Shown here in pieces: positions 33,796 to 44,761 of a stretch of DNA of 64,000 nucleotides. The first letter of the stretch is position 1. The number at the start of each line of letters is the position of its first letter. Source of the stretch: an uncultured Mycoplasmataceae bacterium (GTDB lineage Bacteria > Bacillota_I > Bacilli_A > Mycoplasmatales > Mycoplasmoidaceae). The notes beneath the pieces are model-generated. The model ran no database searches, had not been told where the DNA came from, and worked only from the letters and a program-made list of their open reading frames with translations. Made by a program: the position numbers and the translations under genes. Location of the stretch: positions 186,001 through 250,000 of the forward strand of contig CASDPP010000001.1 of NCBI GenBank assembly GCA_949282725.1, written 5' to 3'.

Positions 33796-34176
33796 ATGAA
33801 TAAAATAAATAGATTAATCATTTGATTTATATTATCAACTTTCACTATTTTGTTGGTCATTTTTTGTTTTGTTAATGTTGAATACAATACAAAATCATTA
33901 GTTCTATCAAATAATCAAACGTATTTGGTGTGCTTTGATAAACAAACAAAAAATTATATAAATAAAAATGAAATCAATAAATGTAATATCGAATCAAACT
34001 TAATTAACTTTTTATTTTATATTTATTTTAAAGAAGCTGAAAATGATCAGTATTGATATTATCTAAACCCAACAGAATCTGACTTTTATTTAGATAATGG
34101 TAGTTATTCGTTAACAATTAAATTAGGAAAAATTACTCTTGTTTCATATATTTTTAATAAAATATATTTATGATAA
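33796..34176 (+). CDS. Hypothetical single-pass membrane protein
   Basis: 126 aa, not recognised. Residues about 7-26 are a strongly hydrophobic N-terminal helix with a basic start (MNKINR), followed by a 100-residue polar, probably extracytoplasmic domain rich in Asn, Tyr and Lys. No lipobox Cys follows the helix. It has two in-frame TGA codons and overlaps ybeY by 7 nt, so it belongs to the ybeY-dgkA-era-recO unit by position. It could be a small secreted or anchored protein specific to the lineage. Confidence 0.6.
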
Positions 34177-34610
34177 ATTTTTTTATTGATGAAAAATGAA
34201 AACAAAAAAATCCATCAATTTATAAAAATATTATGAAATCTTTATTCTTGTTGCAAAAAGAATTAAAAATCAATAAAGACTACTTTTTTGATTTGTCGTT
34301 TGTGTCTGAAAATAAAATTCAAGAAATCAATAATAAATATCGACAAAAAAACCAACCAACTGATGTTATTACTTTTGCTTTAAATGACAGCAAAATAAAA
34401 ATTAAAAATTGTTTGTTAGGTGAAATTTATCTTTGTGAAAAACAAATTAAAAATAAAGCTCCATCTTTTCATTTAACATATCCTCAAAATATGATAAATA
34501 CATTTATTCATGGTGTTTTACATTTGTTAGGGTATGAACATAAAACAAAACAACAAGAAAATAAAATGATTTCATTACAAAATAAGATATTAAATAAATT
34601 ATTCTATTAG
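34170..34610 (+). CDS. ybeY: Endoribonuclease YbeY
   Basis: YbeY is a zinc-dependent single-strand RNase involved in 16S rRNA 3' maturation and ribosome quality control. It is 146 aa. The metal-binding HGVLHLLGYEH signature is near the C-terminus, and the upstream YRQKNQPTDVITFA segment is conserved. The start at 34170 overlaps the preceding gene by 7 nt; a TGA at residue 10 is Trp. It starts the conserved Firmicute order ybeY-dgkA-era-recO. Confidence 0.95.
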
Positions 34611-34626
34611 TATAATTATTAATAAA

Positions 34627-35013
34627 ATGATTAATTCAAAACAAAAAAAGAAAATTGGGTTTAAAAAATTCTTATATGCTTTAAGAGGTTTTTACACTGC
34701 ACTTAAAGAAGAAATTTCCCTAGTTATTCATGTTATTATTTCTGTTTTAGTAATTGGTGTTGGGGTATTTTTATATAAACAGATGACATCACTAGATTGA
34801 TGTATCATTGTCATTTTAATAAGTGTAATTATCAGTTCTGAATTAGTTAATACAGCAATTGAGAATATTGTTGATACTTCAAAGTTTGAATATAACTACA
34901 ATATTCAAAAAATAAAAGATATAGCTGCTGCTTCAACATTAATTCTTACTATTTCTTCAATTATTGTAGGTTTAATTATTTTTATTCCAAAAATAATCCA
35001 ACTATTTAATTAA
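34627..35013 (+). CDS. dgkA: Diacylglycerol/undecaprenol kinase-like membrane protein
   Basis: 128 aa with three hydrophobic helices. The DgkA signature is present as NTAIENIVD followed by the KIKDIAAAS segment, and the N-terminal GFKKFLYALRGF. Gram-positive members phosphorylate undecaprenol. In a cell without peptidoglycan the substrate is more likely diacylglycerol or another lipid alcohol; this is inference. It lies between ybeY and era as in Firmicutes. One TGA Trp follows the second helix. Confidence 0.88.
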
Positions 35014-35015
35014 AT

Positions 35016-35885
35016 ATGTTAAAAACAGGATGAATTAGTATTGTTGGAAAACCAAACGTAGGTAAATCTACACTAATTAATAATTTAGCTAATAAAAAAA
35101 TATCAATTGTTACTTTTAAACCACAAACAACATGAAATCAAATTAAGTACAATTATAAAGATAAATTTATCAATGTTATTTTTTGTGATACACCTGGGAT
35201 ATGTTTAAATAAAAATAAATTTGACTCATATTTAAATAAACAAATTAAAGGCAGCTTAAAACAATCAGACTTAATTGTTTTAATTACTGATCCAAACCAA
35301 CCATTTGATGAAAAAGAAATGCTTATTATTAAATCAATATTAAAATATAATGTTCCAAAAATTTTAGTCGTAAATAAAATAGATATTTCTAACAAAAAAG
35401 AAATTGAAGAAAAAATTGATAAAATAACAAAATTATTAAAATTTAATGATATTATTTGTTCTTCTTTTCTTAATCATGAAACTGACCAATTATTATCATC
35501 TATTAAAAAAAATTTATCTAAAACTGACAAAATAATTAACCCTATTATAGAAAATGATAAATTTTATGTTTCTGAATTAATTCGTGAACAAATATATTTA
35601 AACACCAAACAAGAATTACCATATTCATCATATGTTGAGATTGAAAAATATACTTATGATCCAAAAAAGAACGTTTTAGATATTTCTGCTTTGATTAATG
35701 TAGAAAAAAAATCTCAAAAACCAATCATCGTTGGTTCAAAAGCACAGGTAATTAAAAAAATTTCAATGAATGCAAGAAAGCAATTAGAAAAAATATATGA
35801 TTGTAAAATTAATTTAAAAGTATTTGTTAAAGTTAATGAAAAATGAAAAGATAATGAAAATATTCTTAACAGAATAACAGGTTAA
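35016..35885 (+). CDS. era: GTPase Era
   Basis: Era binds 16S rRNA during 30S assembly. It is 289 aa. GTPase motifs: G1 [10 protein letters not shown]3 DTPG, G4 NKID. The C-terminal KH RNA-binding domain has the GxKG-like [15 protein letters not shown] (35844) gives the Trp of the final helix, so the true end is TAA 35883-35885. The start is 2 nt after dgkA, and recO starts 1 nt after era. Confidence 0.96.
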
Positions 35886-35886
35886 T

Positions 35887-36576
35887 ATGGCAGAAAAAAT
35901 ATTATTTGGTTATTTGATTGATATTAAAGATTATCAATTATTTGATAATATTTTAACTTTTATCACACCGACAAAAAGATTTTCATGTCTTTCTCTAGGA
36001 TCAAGAAAAATAAATTCTAAAAACTCTAGAAATTTATTTTATGGTTCGAAATCGGAAATTATTTTTTTTGAATCAAGAAACAACAACAAATTAAGTAGGT
36101 TAAAAAAGATTAATAACATTGATCAACCGAATTGATCTATCCAAAATAAAAAAGTTTTATATTTACTTAATGATATTGCTTTAAAAACAGATTTTGTTGT
36201 AAATGAAACATATTTATTTTATGAAAAATGATTAAATTATTTAAAAGAAGGGATTCATTCAACTGAATTAATTATTTTATTAATTTTAAAAGAGTTTATT
36301 CAACTTACTGGTTTAAATATTATTGTTGATCATTGCCCTGTGTGTGGCTCAAAAAAACTTAAAACTTTTAGTTTTAAAGAACATGGAATAGTCTGTGATT
36401 ATTGCTATGAAAAAAATGAAAAATACTTTTCATTAAGCATTACAAAAAATCTTTATTTTTTATTTACGGATCAATTAGATTTAATAACAAATAACAAAAA
36501 AATTCTTAATCAGCTAACTCGGTTATTAAATGAATATATTACTTTTAATTCGGGAATTAAATTTAATTTAAAATAA
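35887..36576 (+). CDS. recO: DNA repair protein RecO
   Basis: RecO loads RecA onto SSB-coated DNA and anneals strands. It is 229 aa. The N-terminal OB fold starts with AEKILFGYLI, and a zinc finger CPVCG...CDYC (about residues 152-178) lies in the C-terminal helical domain. The sequence is divergent, but the finger and the position directly after era support it. Two TGA Trp codons. Confidence 0.87.
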
Positions 36577-36595
36577 ATATAATAAATATATTAAT

Positions 36596-37753
36596 GTGAA
36601 TAAACCACTAACTAATTGACAAGTAATTTTAGTTTTTTTATCAATTGTTTTTGTGACTTTGTTCTTTTTATTAATTAGAAAAATTTATTACTATTTTGTT
36701 CGTAAACAAAGATATTACATTTTTCCTAAAATTAGTGTTAAAGGAATAACAAATATTGCTATGGTAATTTCTATATCGGTAGCAACTATATTGCTTTTAA
36801 CAATAGTTACAGCGGGCGTTTTAGCAATTATTTGCCGTGCTTATCCTGGATGAAGAGTGACCATAGAAGGTATTTTAATTAAAATCGGAGGCTTACTTTT
36901 TGGACCAATTATTGGAATTTTTATAGGCGGAACAACTGATTTATTAACTGTGGGATTAACATCGGGAATGTTTCATTATGGATATTTTGTTTCAGCTTTA
37001 GCTTTTGGTTTTTTTTCTGGAATTATCAAATGATTAATTGTAATGTCAAAAAATAATAAATTTTTATTTTGCATATATTCAACAATATATACAGCAATTG
37101 TTTATAGTGGAATAATTTTTTATGTTTGATCTTTACAAATTGATAGTTTTACATTATCTCTTTTTAATCTAACAATTAATGTTAGTAAGTTATTTTTATG
37201 TATTACTTTACTGGTCTTCTTTTTAATTTTTGCTGCTATTTTATGAATTTGTTGTATTTTTTCAAATTATTGAAAATTTATTTATTCAATGCAAACAGTT
37301 AAATACAAAATTAAATTTGTTTTACCAATAAATAGATATCGTAAAAAATTATTTAAATCTACTGGAGAAAAAATTCAACACATTTCAAAAAAACATTTAG
37401 AATTTATTTCAAAAAATGAAGGAAAGAAAATTATAGCTAAAAATAAAATAGAAAAATCTTTATTAAAAAGAAATAATGATGGAAAGTGATTTACATATTT
37501 TGCGCCCGTTCTTGTAACTGTATTTAGTGTTGATGCTTTTGTGGAAATTTTCACTCTACCTGTCTTTGATCAAGACTTTTCTATTCTTCAATATGATTAT
37601 TGATTAGCAGCAAGGGTCATTCTTTTTGTTCCTATGACTATAATAAATTTAATTATAATATTCTCTGTATATCGAATTGTTTGCCCAACAATTAGATATG
37701 ACTACAAAGAAGACTTGTTAGAAAGTAAAGATATTCCATTGATGATTAACTAA
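36596..37753 (+). CDS. Membrane protein with ECF-transporter S-component-like core
   Basis: 385 aa. GTG start at 36596, since the ATG two bases earlier is out of frame. After an N-terminal helix, residues about 50-210 contain the ECF S-component-like pattern LLFGPIIGIFIGGTTDLL and a following GYFVSALAFGFFSG. The C-terminal part holds a basic cytoplasmic segment (about 230-305) and two more helices, making it longer than normal S components (about 180-200 aa). Such proteins bind vitamins such as folate or riboflavin and use a shared ATPase module, not found here. Substrate unknown. Confidence 0.65.
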
Positions 37754-37754
37754 T

Positions 37755-38036
37755 ATGAATAAAAAAATTAAACAATTATCTGAACAATTTTATTTTGAAA
37801 TTGACGAACAAACTCTTAGTTATTTAGAAAAATCTTTTGATGATTTTTTAAATAATATAAACTTATTTAATCAATTTGATATTAATAATTTAGAACCAAT
37901 GGATTATCCTGTAAGTATTTCTTGTTCTATTTTAAGAAAAGACATCCCTGTACAAATTAATGAACCTAAATCATATTTTAAAAATTCTAAATTCTTTGAT
38001 GGACAATATATAAAAATTAACAATGAAAAAATCTAA
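37755..38036 (+). CDS. gatC: Aspartyl/glutamyl-tRNA amidotransferase subunit C
   Basis: The small stabilising subunit of GatCAB, which converts misacylated Glu-tRNA-Gln (and Asp-tRNA-Asn) to the correct form. It is 93 aa with the usual layout: an N-terminal helix, a conserved LEPMDYP turn, and a C-terminal ILRKDIPV region. It overlaps gatA by 14 nt. tRNA-Gln(UUG) is in the window at 14.5 kb. Confidence 0.9.
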   Translation: MNKKIKQLSEQFYFEIDEQTLSYLEKSFDDFLNNINLFNQFDINNLEPMDYPVSISCSILRKDIPVQINEPKSYFKNSKFFDGQYIKINNEKI

Positions 38037-39444
38037 AATTTTATCTATCCATGAAAGTTTAAAAAATAATTCAATAGATGTTTCTAATATATTAGAAACT
38101 GTTCATTTGAACCAAATAAAATTAGAAGGAACTAATTCAATATTAACAAAGTGTGTAATTAAAAATGAATATGATAAATTTCATTTTGACCCTAATAATT
38201 TACTTTCTTGTATTCCTTATAGTTTAAAAGATAATATTTCAACAAGTGAGTTTATTACAACAGGTGGATCTAAATTTTTAAAGAATTATTTATCGCCTTT
38301 TGATGCTACTGTTTATAAAATTATTAAATCTCAGGGTGCTATTTTGACATCAAAAGATTCTTTAGATGAATTTGGTATGGCAGGAACAGGGTTATTTTGT
38401 TTTAGTGGAGAAGTAAAAAATTTTTTGGATCAATCAAGAATAGCTGGCGGTTCATCATCAGGATCAATCAATACAGTTGCTAGTGGAGCTGCTGTATTTT
38501 CAATTGGAACAGATACTGGTGATTCGGTTAGAAGACCGGCATCTTTTTTAGGTGTTGTTGGTTACAAACCAACATATGGATTAATTTCACGTTATGGTGT
38601 ATTACCTTATTCACCTTCTTTAGATCATTTAGGGATTATTACAACAAGTGTTATAGATGCAGCGATTGTTGCAAGTTATATTTTTAAACATGATGAAAAA
38701 GATTTTACATCACAAAAATTAAATTCAAGTTCGGATTTATACAAAAATTTAAAAATTCAAAAAAATTTAGTCATAGGAATTATTGATGGAATAGAAAAAC
38801 ATATTGCTGATGATGAATCTAAATTATATTTAGAAAGTATAGAAAAAATTAAAAGAAAAGGTTTTAAAATTTTAAAATTTAAATTGGAAGATAAGTTTAT
38901 TGATTTGTTAGGCCCAGTATATCAAACAATAAGTAACATTGAAGGAATTAGTTGCTATTCTAATTTTACAGGTATTACTTTTGGTGATTCTACACTTGAT
39001 TATAAAAATTATCAAGATATGATATTAAAAAATAGGACAAATGCTTTTAATAGTCAAGTAAAGAAAAGGTTTTTACTAGGAGCGTATGTTACTCAAAATG
39101 AAAATTTTGAAAAATTGTTTATTGCTGCCAAAAAAACAAGACGTTTTATTGTAAATAAATTTAATGAAATTCTAGATAATGTTGATTGTTTATTAATTCC
39201 AGGTGCATCCTCTATTGCACCTACAATAGAGTTTATTAAATCAAAAACTAAACACACTACATATGCTGATTTGCTGTTGATTCTAGCTAATTTTGCTGGA
39301 AGCCCATCAATTACAATTAATTGTGGATATGTTAAAAAATTACCATTTGGATTAAACTTTAATTGTAAGCAATTTGAAGATCAAAAATTGTTAAACATTG
39401 CATACACAATGGAAAATGTTTTTGAGGAGGATAAAAATGAATAG
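38023..39444 (+). CDS. gatA: Aspartyl/glutamyl-tRNA amidotransferase subunit A
   Basis: The amidase subunit, 473 aa, releases ammonia from glutamine. The Ser-cisSer-Lys triad region is visible as the Lys of PYSLKDN and the GGSSSGS loop of the amidase signature, followed by FSIGTDTGDSVRRPASF. It overlaps gatC by 14 nt and gatB by 8 nt, so the three subunits are translationally coupled. Confidence 0.96.
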   Translation: MKKSKILSIHESLKNNSIDVSNILETVHLNQIKLEGTNSILTKCVIKNEYDKFHFDPNNLLSCIPYSLKDNISTSEFITTGGSKFLKNYLSPFDATVYKIIKSQGAILTSKDSLDEFGMAGTGLFCFSGEVKNFLDQSRIAGGSSSGSINTVASGAAVFSIGTDTGDSVRRPASFLGVVGYKPTYGLISRYGVLPYSPSLDHLGIITTSVIDAAIVASYIFKHDEKDFTSQKLNSSSDLYKNLKIQKNLVIGIIDGIEKHIADDESKLYLESIEKIKRKGFKILKFKLEDKFIDLLGPVYQTISNIEGISCYSNFTGITFGDSTLDYKNYQDMILKNRTNAFNSQVKKRFLLGAYVTQNENFEKLFIAAKKTRRFIVNKFNEILDNVDCLLIPGASSIAPTIEFIKSKTKHTTYADLLLILANFAGSPSITINCGYVKKLPFGLNFNCKQFEDQKLLNIAYTMENVFEEDKNE

Positions 39445-40861
39445 TTATAAACCAGTGATTGGTATTGAGGTTCACGTTGCTCTTAATACAAAATCAAAAA
39501 TGTTTTCTTCTAGTCCTAATAATCACTATGATAAACCAAATACAAACATCAATGAAATTGATTTAGCTCTTCCAGGGTCTTTACCAAGTGTTAATGAAGA
39601 AGGAGTTATTAAAGCAATTGAATTAGCACACACATTACATATGAACATTGATAAATTGCTTAAATTTGATCGGAAAAATTATTTTTATCAAGACTTACCT
39701 AAAGGTTATCAAATTACTCAACAATACCGCCCAATTGGGACAAAAGGTTTTATTGATATAGGAACAAAAAAAATTCATGTTAGACAAATTCATATAGAAG
39801 AAGATACAGCAAAACAAATTATTGAAAACAATAAAATTGTTTTAGATTATAATCGGGCTGGAATACCATTAATTGAAATTGTTTCACAACCCGAAATGAA
39901 TTCTGCTGATGAAGCAATAAATTATTTAACTCAATTGAAAAGAATTGTAAGTTTTTTAGAGGTATCAGATGCTAAAATGGAAGATGGATCGATGAGAGTT
40001 GATGTAAATATTTCATTGATGAAACAAGATTCAAATATTTTTGGTACTAAAGTAGAAATAAAAAACTTAAATTCTTTTGCTAATGTTGCAAAAGCAATTA
40101 ATTATGAAATCAAAAGACAATCAGAATTATTAAAAAACAACAAAGAAGTTGTTCAAGAAACAAGACGATGAGATGAAGCTAAACAACAAACTATTTTCAT
40201 GCGTTCTAAAACAAATGTTGATGAATATCGTTATTTTACTGAACCAAATATTATTTCTTTAAATTTATCTAATGATTTTATTAATAATGCTATTTCAAAC
40301 ATTAAAAATAATATAGATACAATCAAACAAAAATTATTAGAAGATGGTATAAACGATAATTTGATAAATCAACTTTTAAATGATTATAGTTTATTTAAAT
40401 TATTCAAAGAAGCTAATAAAAATGTGAACAATCCAAAATTGTGTGTTACATGAGTTGTAATAGAATTAATGGGCTTATTAAATAAAAACAAAAAAACAAT
40501 CGATTTCTTAGCAAATAATCAAATTAATGATATTAGTAAAATGTTAAATGCGTTAAAACTTAATAGTATTAATGCAAAAGATGCAAAAGAAATTTTAAAT
40601 AAAATTGTTATTATGAATGAGTCTTTTGAATCTTTAATCAAAAATTTTGCTAATCAACCAACATTTGATGATTCATCAATTTCTAATATACTAGAAAAAA
40701 TTATTCAATCTAATATTACAATGCTAGATCAATATGAATCAAGACCAGAACGGGTTGAAAAATTCTTTATCGGAATGTTAATGAAAGAAACAAAAGGAAA
40801 GGCAAACCCTGTTGTTGGTAGTAAAATTTTAAAGGAATTAATTATTAAATTTAAAAAATAA
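39437..40861 (+). CDS. gatB: Aspartyl/glutamyl-tRNA amidotransferase subunit B
   Basis: The kinase/transamidase subunit, 474 aa. It starts MNSYKPVIGIEVHVAL at 39437, preceded by a strong GAGGAGG Shine-Dalgarno inside gatA; an in-frame ATG at 39398 lies within gatA and adds an atypical extension. Conserved blocks: DLPKGYQITQ, EEDTAK, DYNRAGIPLIEIV and MRVDVNIS; the C-terminal YqeY-like tail domain ends in KK. Its TAA abuts the gpmI stop of the other strand with zero spacing. Confidence 0.96.
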
Positions 40862-40872
40862 TTATTTTTTAA
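40851..40872. repeat. 22-bp perfect palindrome at the gatB/gpmI stop codons
   Basis: TTAAAAAATAA at 40851-40861 is mirrored exactly by TTATTTTTTAA at 40862-40872, centred between the two stop codons. Both genes end Lys-Lys-stop, encoded by the two arms. The A and T runs flanking the dyad could also act as a weak bidirectional terminator. Confidence 0.7.
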
Positions 40873-42382
40873 TTAATGACTTACTTGTCATTTCTTTAGG
40901 AATGTTTATTCCCATATAATTCAAGATTGTAGGAGCAACATTAGATAACGAACCTACTATATCTTTATTTAGCTTGACTTTTTTATCAGTTACTATAAAA
41001 GGGACAAGATTTAATGTGTGTTTAGTGATTGGATTACCATTAGCATCAATCATTTCTTCACAATTTCCATGATCTGCAATAATAAATAATGTTCATTTTT
41101 TATCATTCGCTGCTTTTAATAATTTACCTATTTGTTGATCAACAACTTCTACTGCTTTTATCGCTGCTTGGTAGTTTCCTGTATGTCCAACCATGTCACC
41201 ATTTGCATAGTTGGCGATTATCACATCTTGTTTATCAAATTCTTTTATGATGTTTTCTGTGATTTCTAATGCTGACATTTCAGGAGCAAGATCATATGTT
41301 TTTACTTTAGGACTTGGTATTAAAATTTTCTTTTCATTTTTAAAATCAATTTCTTTTCCTCCGTCCATAAAAAATGTTACATGAGCATATTTTTCTGTTT
41401 CAGCAATTCTAGCTTGTTTTAAATTATTTTTTGAAATAATTTCACCTAATGTATTTTTAATGTCTACTGGTGGATAAGCTACTATACTAGGAGTAATTCC
41501 TTCATAATTCATCATTGTTACAAAATAAATGTTATTAAGTTTGAATTTAGGAATGAAATCATAGTATTGTGATCCATATATTAAGTGACTTAATTCTCTA
41601 GCTCGATCTGGTCTAAAATTACTAAATATTATTGCATCATTATTAGCTATAAAAATTTCAGAAGGTTTATAGTTAACATTATATGCAGGAACAATAAATT
41701 CATCTGTAATATTGTTTTTGTATGATTGAGATATATATTGTGATAAATTTTTAAAACTATTTTTTTCTTTTCCTATCAATGTTAGATATTCTTTTTCTAC
41801 ACGTTCTCATCTTTTATCTCTATCCATTGCATAGAATCTTCCACCAACAGATCCTATTTTAACATTTGTTTTTTTTGCTTTTAATTCAATTTGTTTTAAG
41901 TCATTGATAAAAGATTTAGGTGATACATCTCTTCCATCTGTAAAACAATGCAAAACAGTTGGAATATTGCTTTGTTTAGCTATATCCATTAATGCAAAAA
42001 TATGTTGCAAAGAAGAATGTACCCCACCATTAGAACATAATCCTAAAATATGAAGTTTAGAATTATTTTTTTTACAATGATTAATTGCATTTAAAAATGC
42101 TTTATTTTTAAAAAATAATTTATCTTTTATTTCTTTATTAATCAATGAAAGACCTGTATAGACAATTCTACCTGCTCCAATATTTAAATGACCGACTTCA
42201 GAATTACCCATTTGTTTTTTTGGAAGACCAACAAATTCTTCTGAAGCGTTAATTTTTAAAAATGGATAATTTTTAACTAAATTATCTAAATTTGGTTTTC
42301 TAGCATTAAGAAATGCATTACCTTTTTTATTTTTGGAAATTCCGATTCCATCTAAAATTATTAAAGCTGATTTTTTAAACAT
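40862..42382 (-). CDS. gpmI: Phosphoglycerate mutase, cofactor-independent
   Basis: GpmI interconverts 3- and 2-phosphoglycerate with two Mn2+ ions. It is 506 aa, alkaline-phosphatase fold. The metal ligand Asp11 (ILDGIG) and the phosphorylated Ser61 in MGNSEVGH are present; further signatures are the FTDGRDVSP block, FSNFRPDRAREL and the late NYANGDMVGHTG metal site. Two TGA Trp codons. It complements gap and pgk at 23-25 kb. Confidence 0.97.
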
Positions 42383-42434
42383 AATAATTTTTTAAACATA
42401 ATAATTATAGTTAATTATAACATATTATAAAAAT

Positions 42435-42463
42435 AAAAAAGAGACTTGTTGTCTCTTTTTTTG
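42435..42463 (-). terminator. Intrinsic terminator behind the two-helix protein gene
   Basis: A 9-bp stem AAAAGAGAC / GTCTCTTTT with a TTGTT loop and A/T runs on both sides. It lies 19 nt after the 42482-42913 minus-strand gene and upstream of gpmI. Confidence 0.75.
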
Positions 42464-42481
42464 TGTTGTTTCTATGATATA

Positions 42482-42913
42482 TTAAGCACCAATGCCAACA
42501 CGTTCTTTTGTTGTTTTAGCTGCATTTTTTTTGTTTTTTCTTCCAGATAATGGAGTGGAAGTTAAAATTGTAGTTTGTTTAAATGTTTCTCTACTAGATT
42601 TCATTGTTAATACAACGATGAAAGCTATTATGTTTAATACTACTAAAACTGCATAGAATATTAGATTAATAAATCCAAATTCTGTTAAATAAACGTTACC
42701 TTCATCGTTAGTGTCAATGATTAAGATATGTTTTACTCATGGGTGATTAATAATAGGATAATCTATTAATGTAATAAGCATTGAAAAGAACGTTAAGAAC
42801 ATTACAACTGCCGATAATAAAATTACTGAACTTAAAAGTCATTTTCTAAATAAGTTCCCACTTGTTAATTTTCTAAGTTTTTTTGATCTTTCTTTATTTG
42901 AAATGAATGACAT
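42482..42913 (-). CDS. Hypothetical two-helix membrane protein
   Basis: 143 aa, not recognised. A basic N-terminus (about residues 6-24, Lys/Arg rich) is followed by a hydrophobic helix (about 27-47), a short outer loop with IIDTNDEGNVYLTEFG, a second helix (about 83-103) and a basic cytoplasmic tail rich in Lys and Thr. Two TGA Trp codons. It is a single-gene unit with its own terminator, divergent from argF. This hairpin topology with basic ends is common among uncharacterised mycoplasma membrane proteins. Confidence 0.65.
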
Positions 42914-43014
42914 AATTTAATTTTACAAAAATATTATAACATAAATTATTTAATTTTGAATTTTTTTATTTATCTAATACATTTTCTAACATTGATAATA
43001 TAATATTAACAAGT

Positions 43015-44040
43015 ATGGGGTTTAATTTAAAAAATAAAGATTTTCTAAAATTGTTAGACTTTACATCTGACGAAATAAAATACTTAATTGATTTAAGTAT
43101 TACATTAAAACAACAAAAAAGATTAGGAATTGTAAACAAGCAATTAGAAGGTAAATCAATTGTTATTATGTTTCAAAAAACGTCAACTAGAACCAGATGT
43201 TCATTTGAAGTTGCGGCATATGATTTAGGAATGCATGTAACATATTTAGATTCTTCTTCAAGTCAATTCGGAAAAAAAGAATCAGTTCAAGATACAGCAA
43301 TGGTATTGTCAAGATTCTATGATGGAATAGAATTTAGAGGATTTAAACAAAAGGATGTTGAAGATTTAGCAAAATATTCTTGTGTTCCTGTTTGAAATGG
43401 TTTAACAGATGAATGACATCCAACACAAATGATTGCAGACATGATGACTATAAAAGAACATTTCGGTAAACTTAAAGGATTAAAATTAGTATATTGTGGT
43501 GATGCAAGAAATAATGTTGCTAATTCATTAATGGTTGCTTGTGCCAAATTAGGATTGCATTTTGTAGCTTGTGCACCTAAGAAATTAATGCCTAGTCCTG
43601 CTTTAGTTAAACAATGTCAACAAATAGCTAAAGATACAGGAGCAAGTATAACATTAGAATCAAATAAATTAAATGCCACAAAAAACGCTAATATCATTTA
43701 TACAGATGTTTGAGTTTCAATGGGAGAATCTGACAAAGAGTGAGATAAGAGATTAAAAATTCTTAAAAATTATCAAGTTGATGTTAAGACAATGCAAAAT
43801 GCTAATAAAAATAACTCAGAAGGTTGTATTTTCTTACATTGTTTACCTGCATATCATGGTTTAGATACAGAAGTGGGAATGTTTGTAAGCAAAAATTATG
43901 GCAAAAAATATCCATTTGTAAAAAACGGCGAAATTGAAGTTACTCATGATGTTATTCATTCAAAACTTTCTCTATGTTTTGATCAAGCGGAAAACAGAAT
44001 GCATTCAATTAAAGCAATAATGTTAGCAACTATTTGCTAA
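43015..44040 (+). CDS. arcB: Ornithine carbamoyltransferase (catabolic)
   Basis: 341 aa. The carbamoyl-phosphate loop STRTR (57-61) and the ornithine-site HCLPA motif are intact, with EFRGF and the DVWVSMGE block. In mycoplasmas this enzyme runs in the citrulline-splitting direction of the arginine dihydrolase pathway, giving ornithine and carbamoyl phosphate, from which carbamate kinase makes ATP. arcA and arcC are not in the window. TGA Trp codons are plentiful. A TATAAT box lies 10 nt before the ATG. Confidence 0.93.
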
Positions 44041-44047
44041 TATTTCT

Positions 44048-44761
44048 ATGAAAAATAACTTAATTTATATTCATGGTTTTTCAAGCAATAAAGACGACCA
44101 TCCTTATTTAGAAAATTTTTGTAAAAAGATTAAATGAAATTATTATTCTTTTGATTTGCCTGGACATGGTAATTTAAAAGCGAAGTATAACTTAAAAGAA
44201 ATTACTTTTGATCAAATGATTTCATATCTTACAAAAAAAATTAATGATTTAAATTTAAAATCATTTGTTATTTTAGGTCATTCATTAGGTGGTGCCATTA
44301 CCACATATTTAGCAGGAAAACATGTCTTTGGAAAAAAACTAAAAGCTATTGTTTTAGAATGCCCTCATTCAATTAAAACAATTTTAAGATCGGTAAAATC
44401 ATTAAAATCTTCATTTAAAAATATATCTTCTTCACTAAAAAATATCTCAAATTCCCCATATGAAACTTTTTTAGAAAAGTTTAATTTTAAAAAACAATAT
44501 TCTTCATTTTTATTAAAAATATTAAATCCTAGAAAATTAAAAGAAATTGAAGAAGCAGCAAAATATATTAATGTAAAAACAATGTTAATTGTATCTGAAA
44601 ACGATCCTTTTATTCCTTATGAGGATACAATAGACCTATATTTAAATACTGTTCACAATATTGAATGACATGGAATTAAAAATGGTTCGCACATCCCATC
44701 AATAAAACAAAAAGATGAATATTATAAATATTTAAAAGACTTTTTAAAAAGTATTAAATAA
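44048..44761 (+). CDS. Alpha/beta hydrolase
   Basis: 237 aa. The oxyanion HGF near the N-terminus, nucleophile elbow GHSLGG with Ser79, an acid candidate in SENDPFIP and the late His in NGSHIP form a complete triad. A lid region (about 115-165) is Ser/Lys rich. The substrate is unknown; esterase or lipase activity is likely. It follows argF by 7 nt. Its stop overlaps the fmt stop on the other strand by 8 nt (TTAAATAA). Confidence 0.85.

Noticed and set aside
39398-39436. Earlier ATG for gatB
   Set aside because: It is within gatA; a strong GAGGAGG site precedes the ATG at 39437.
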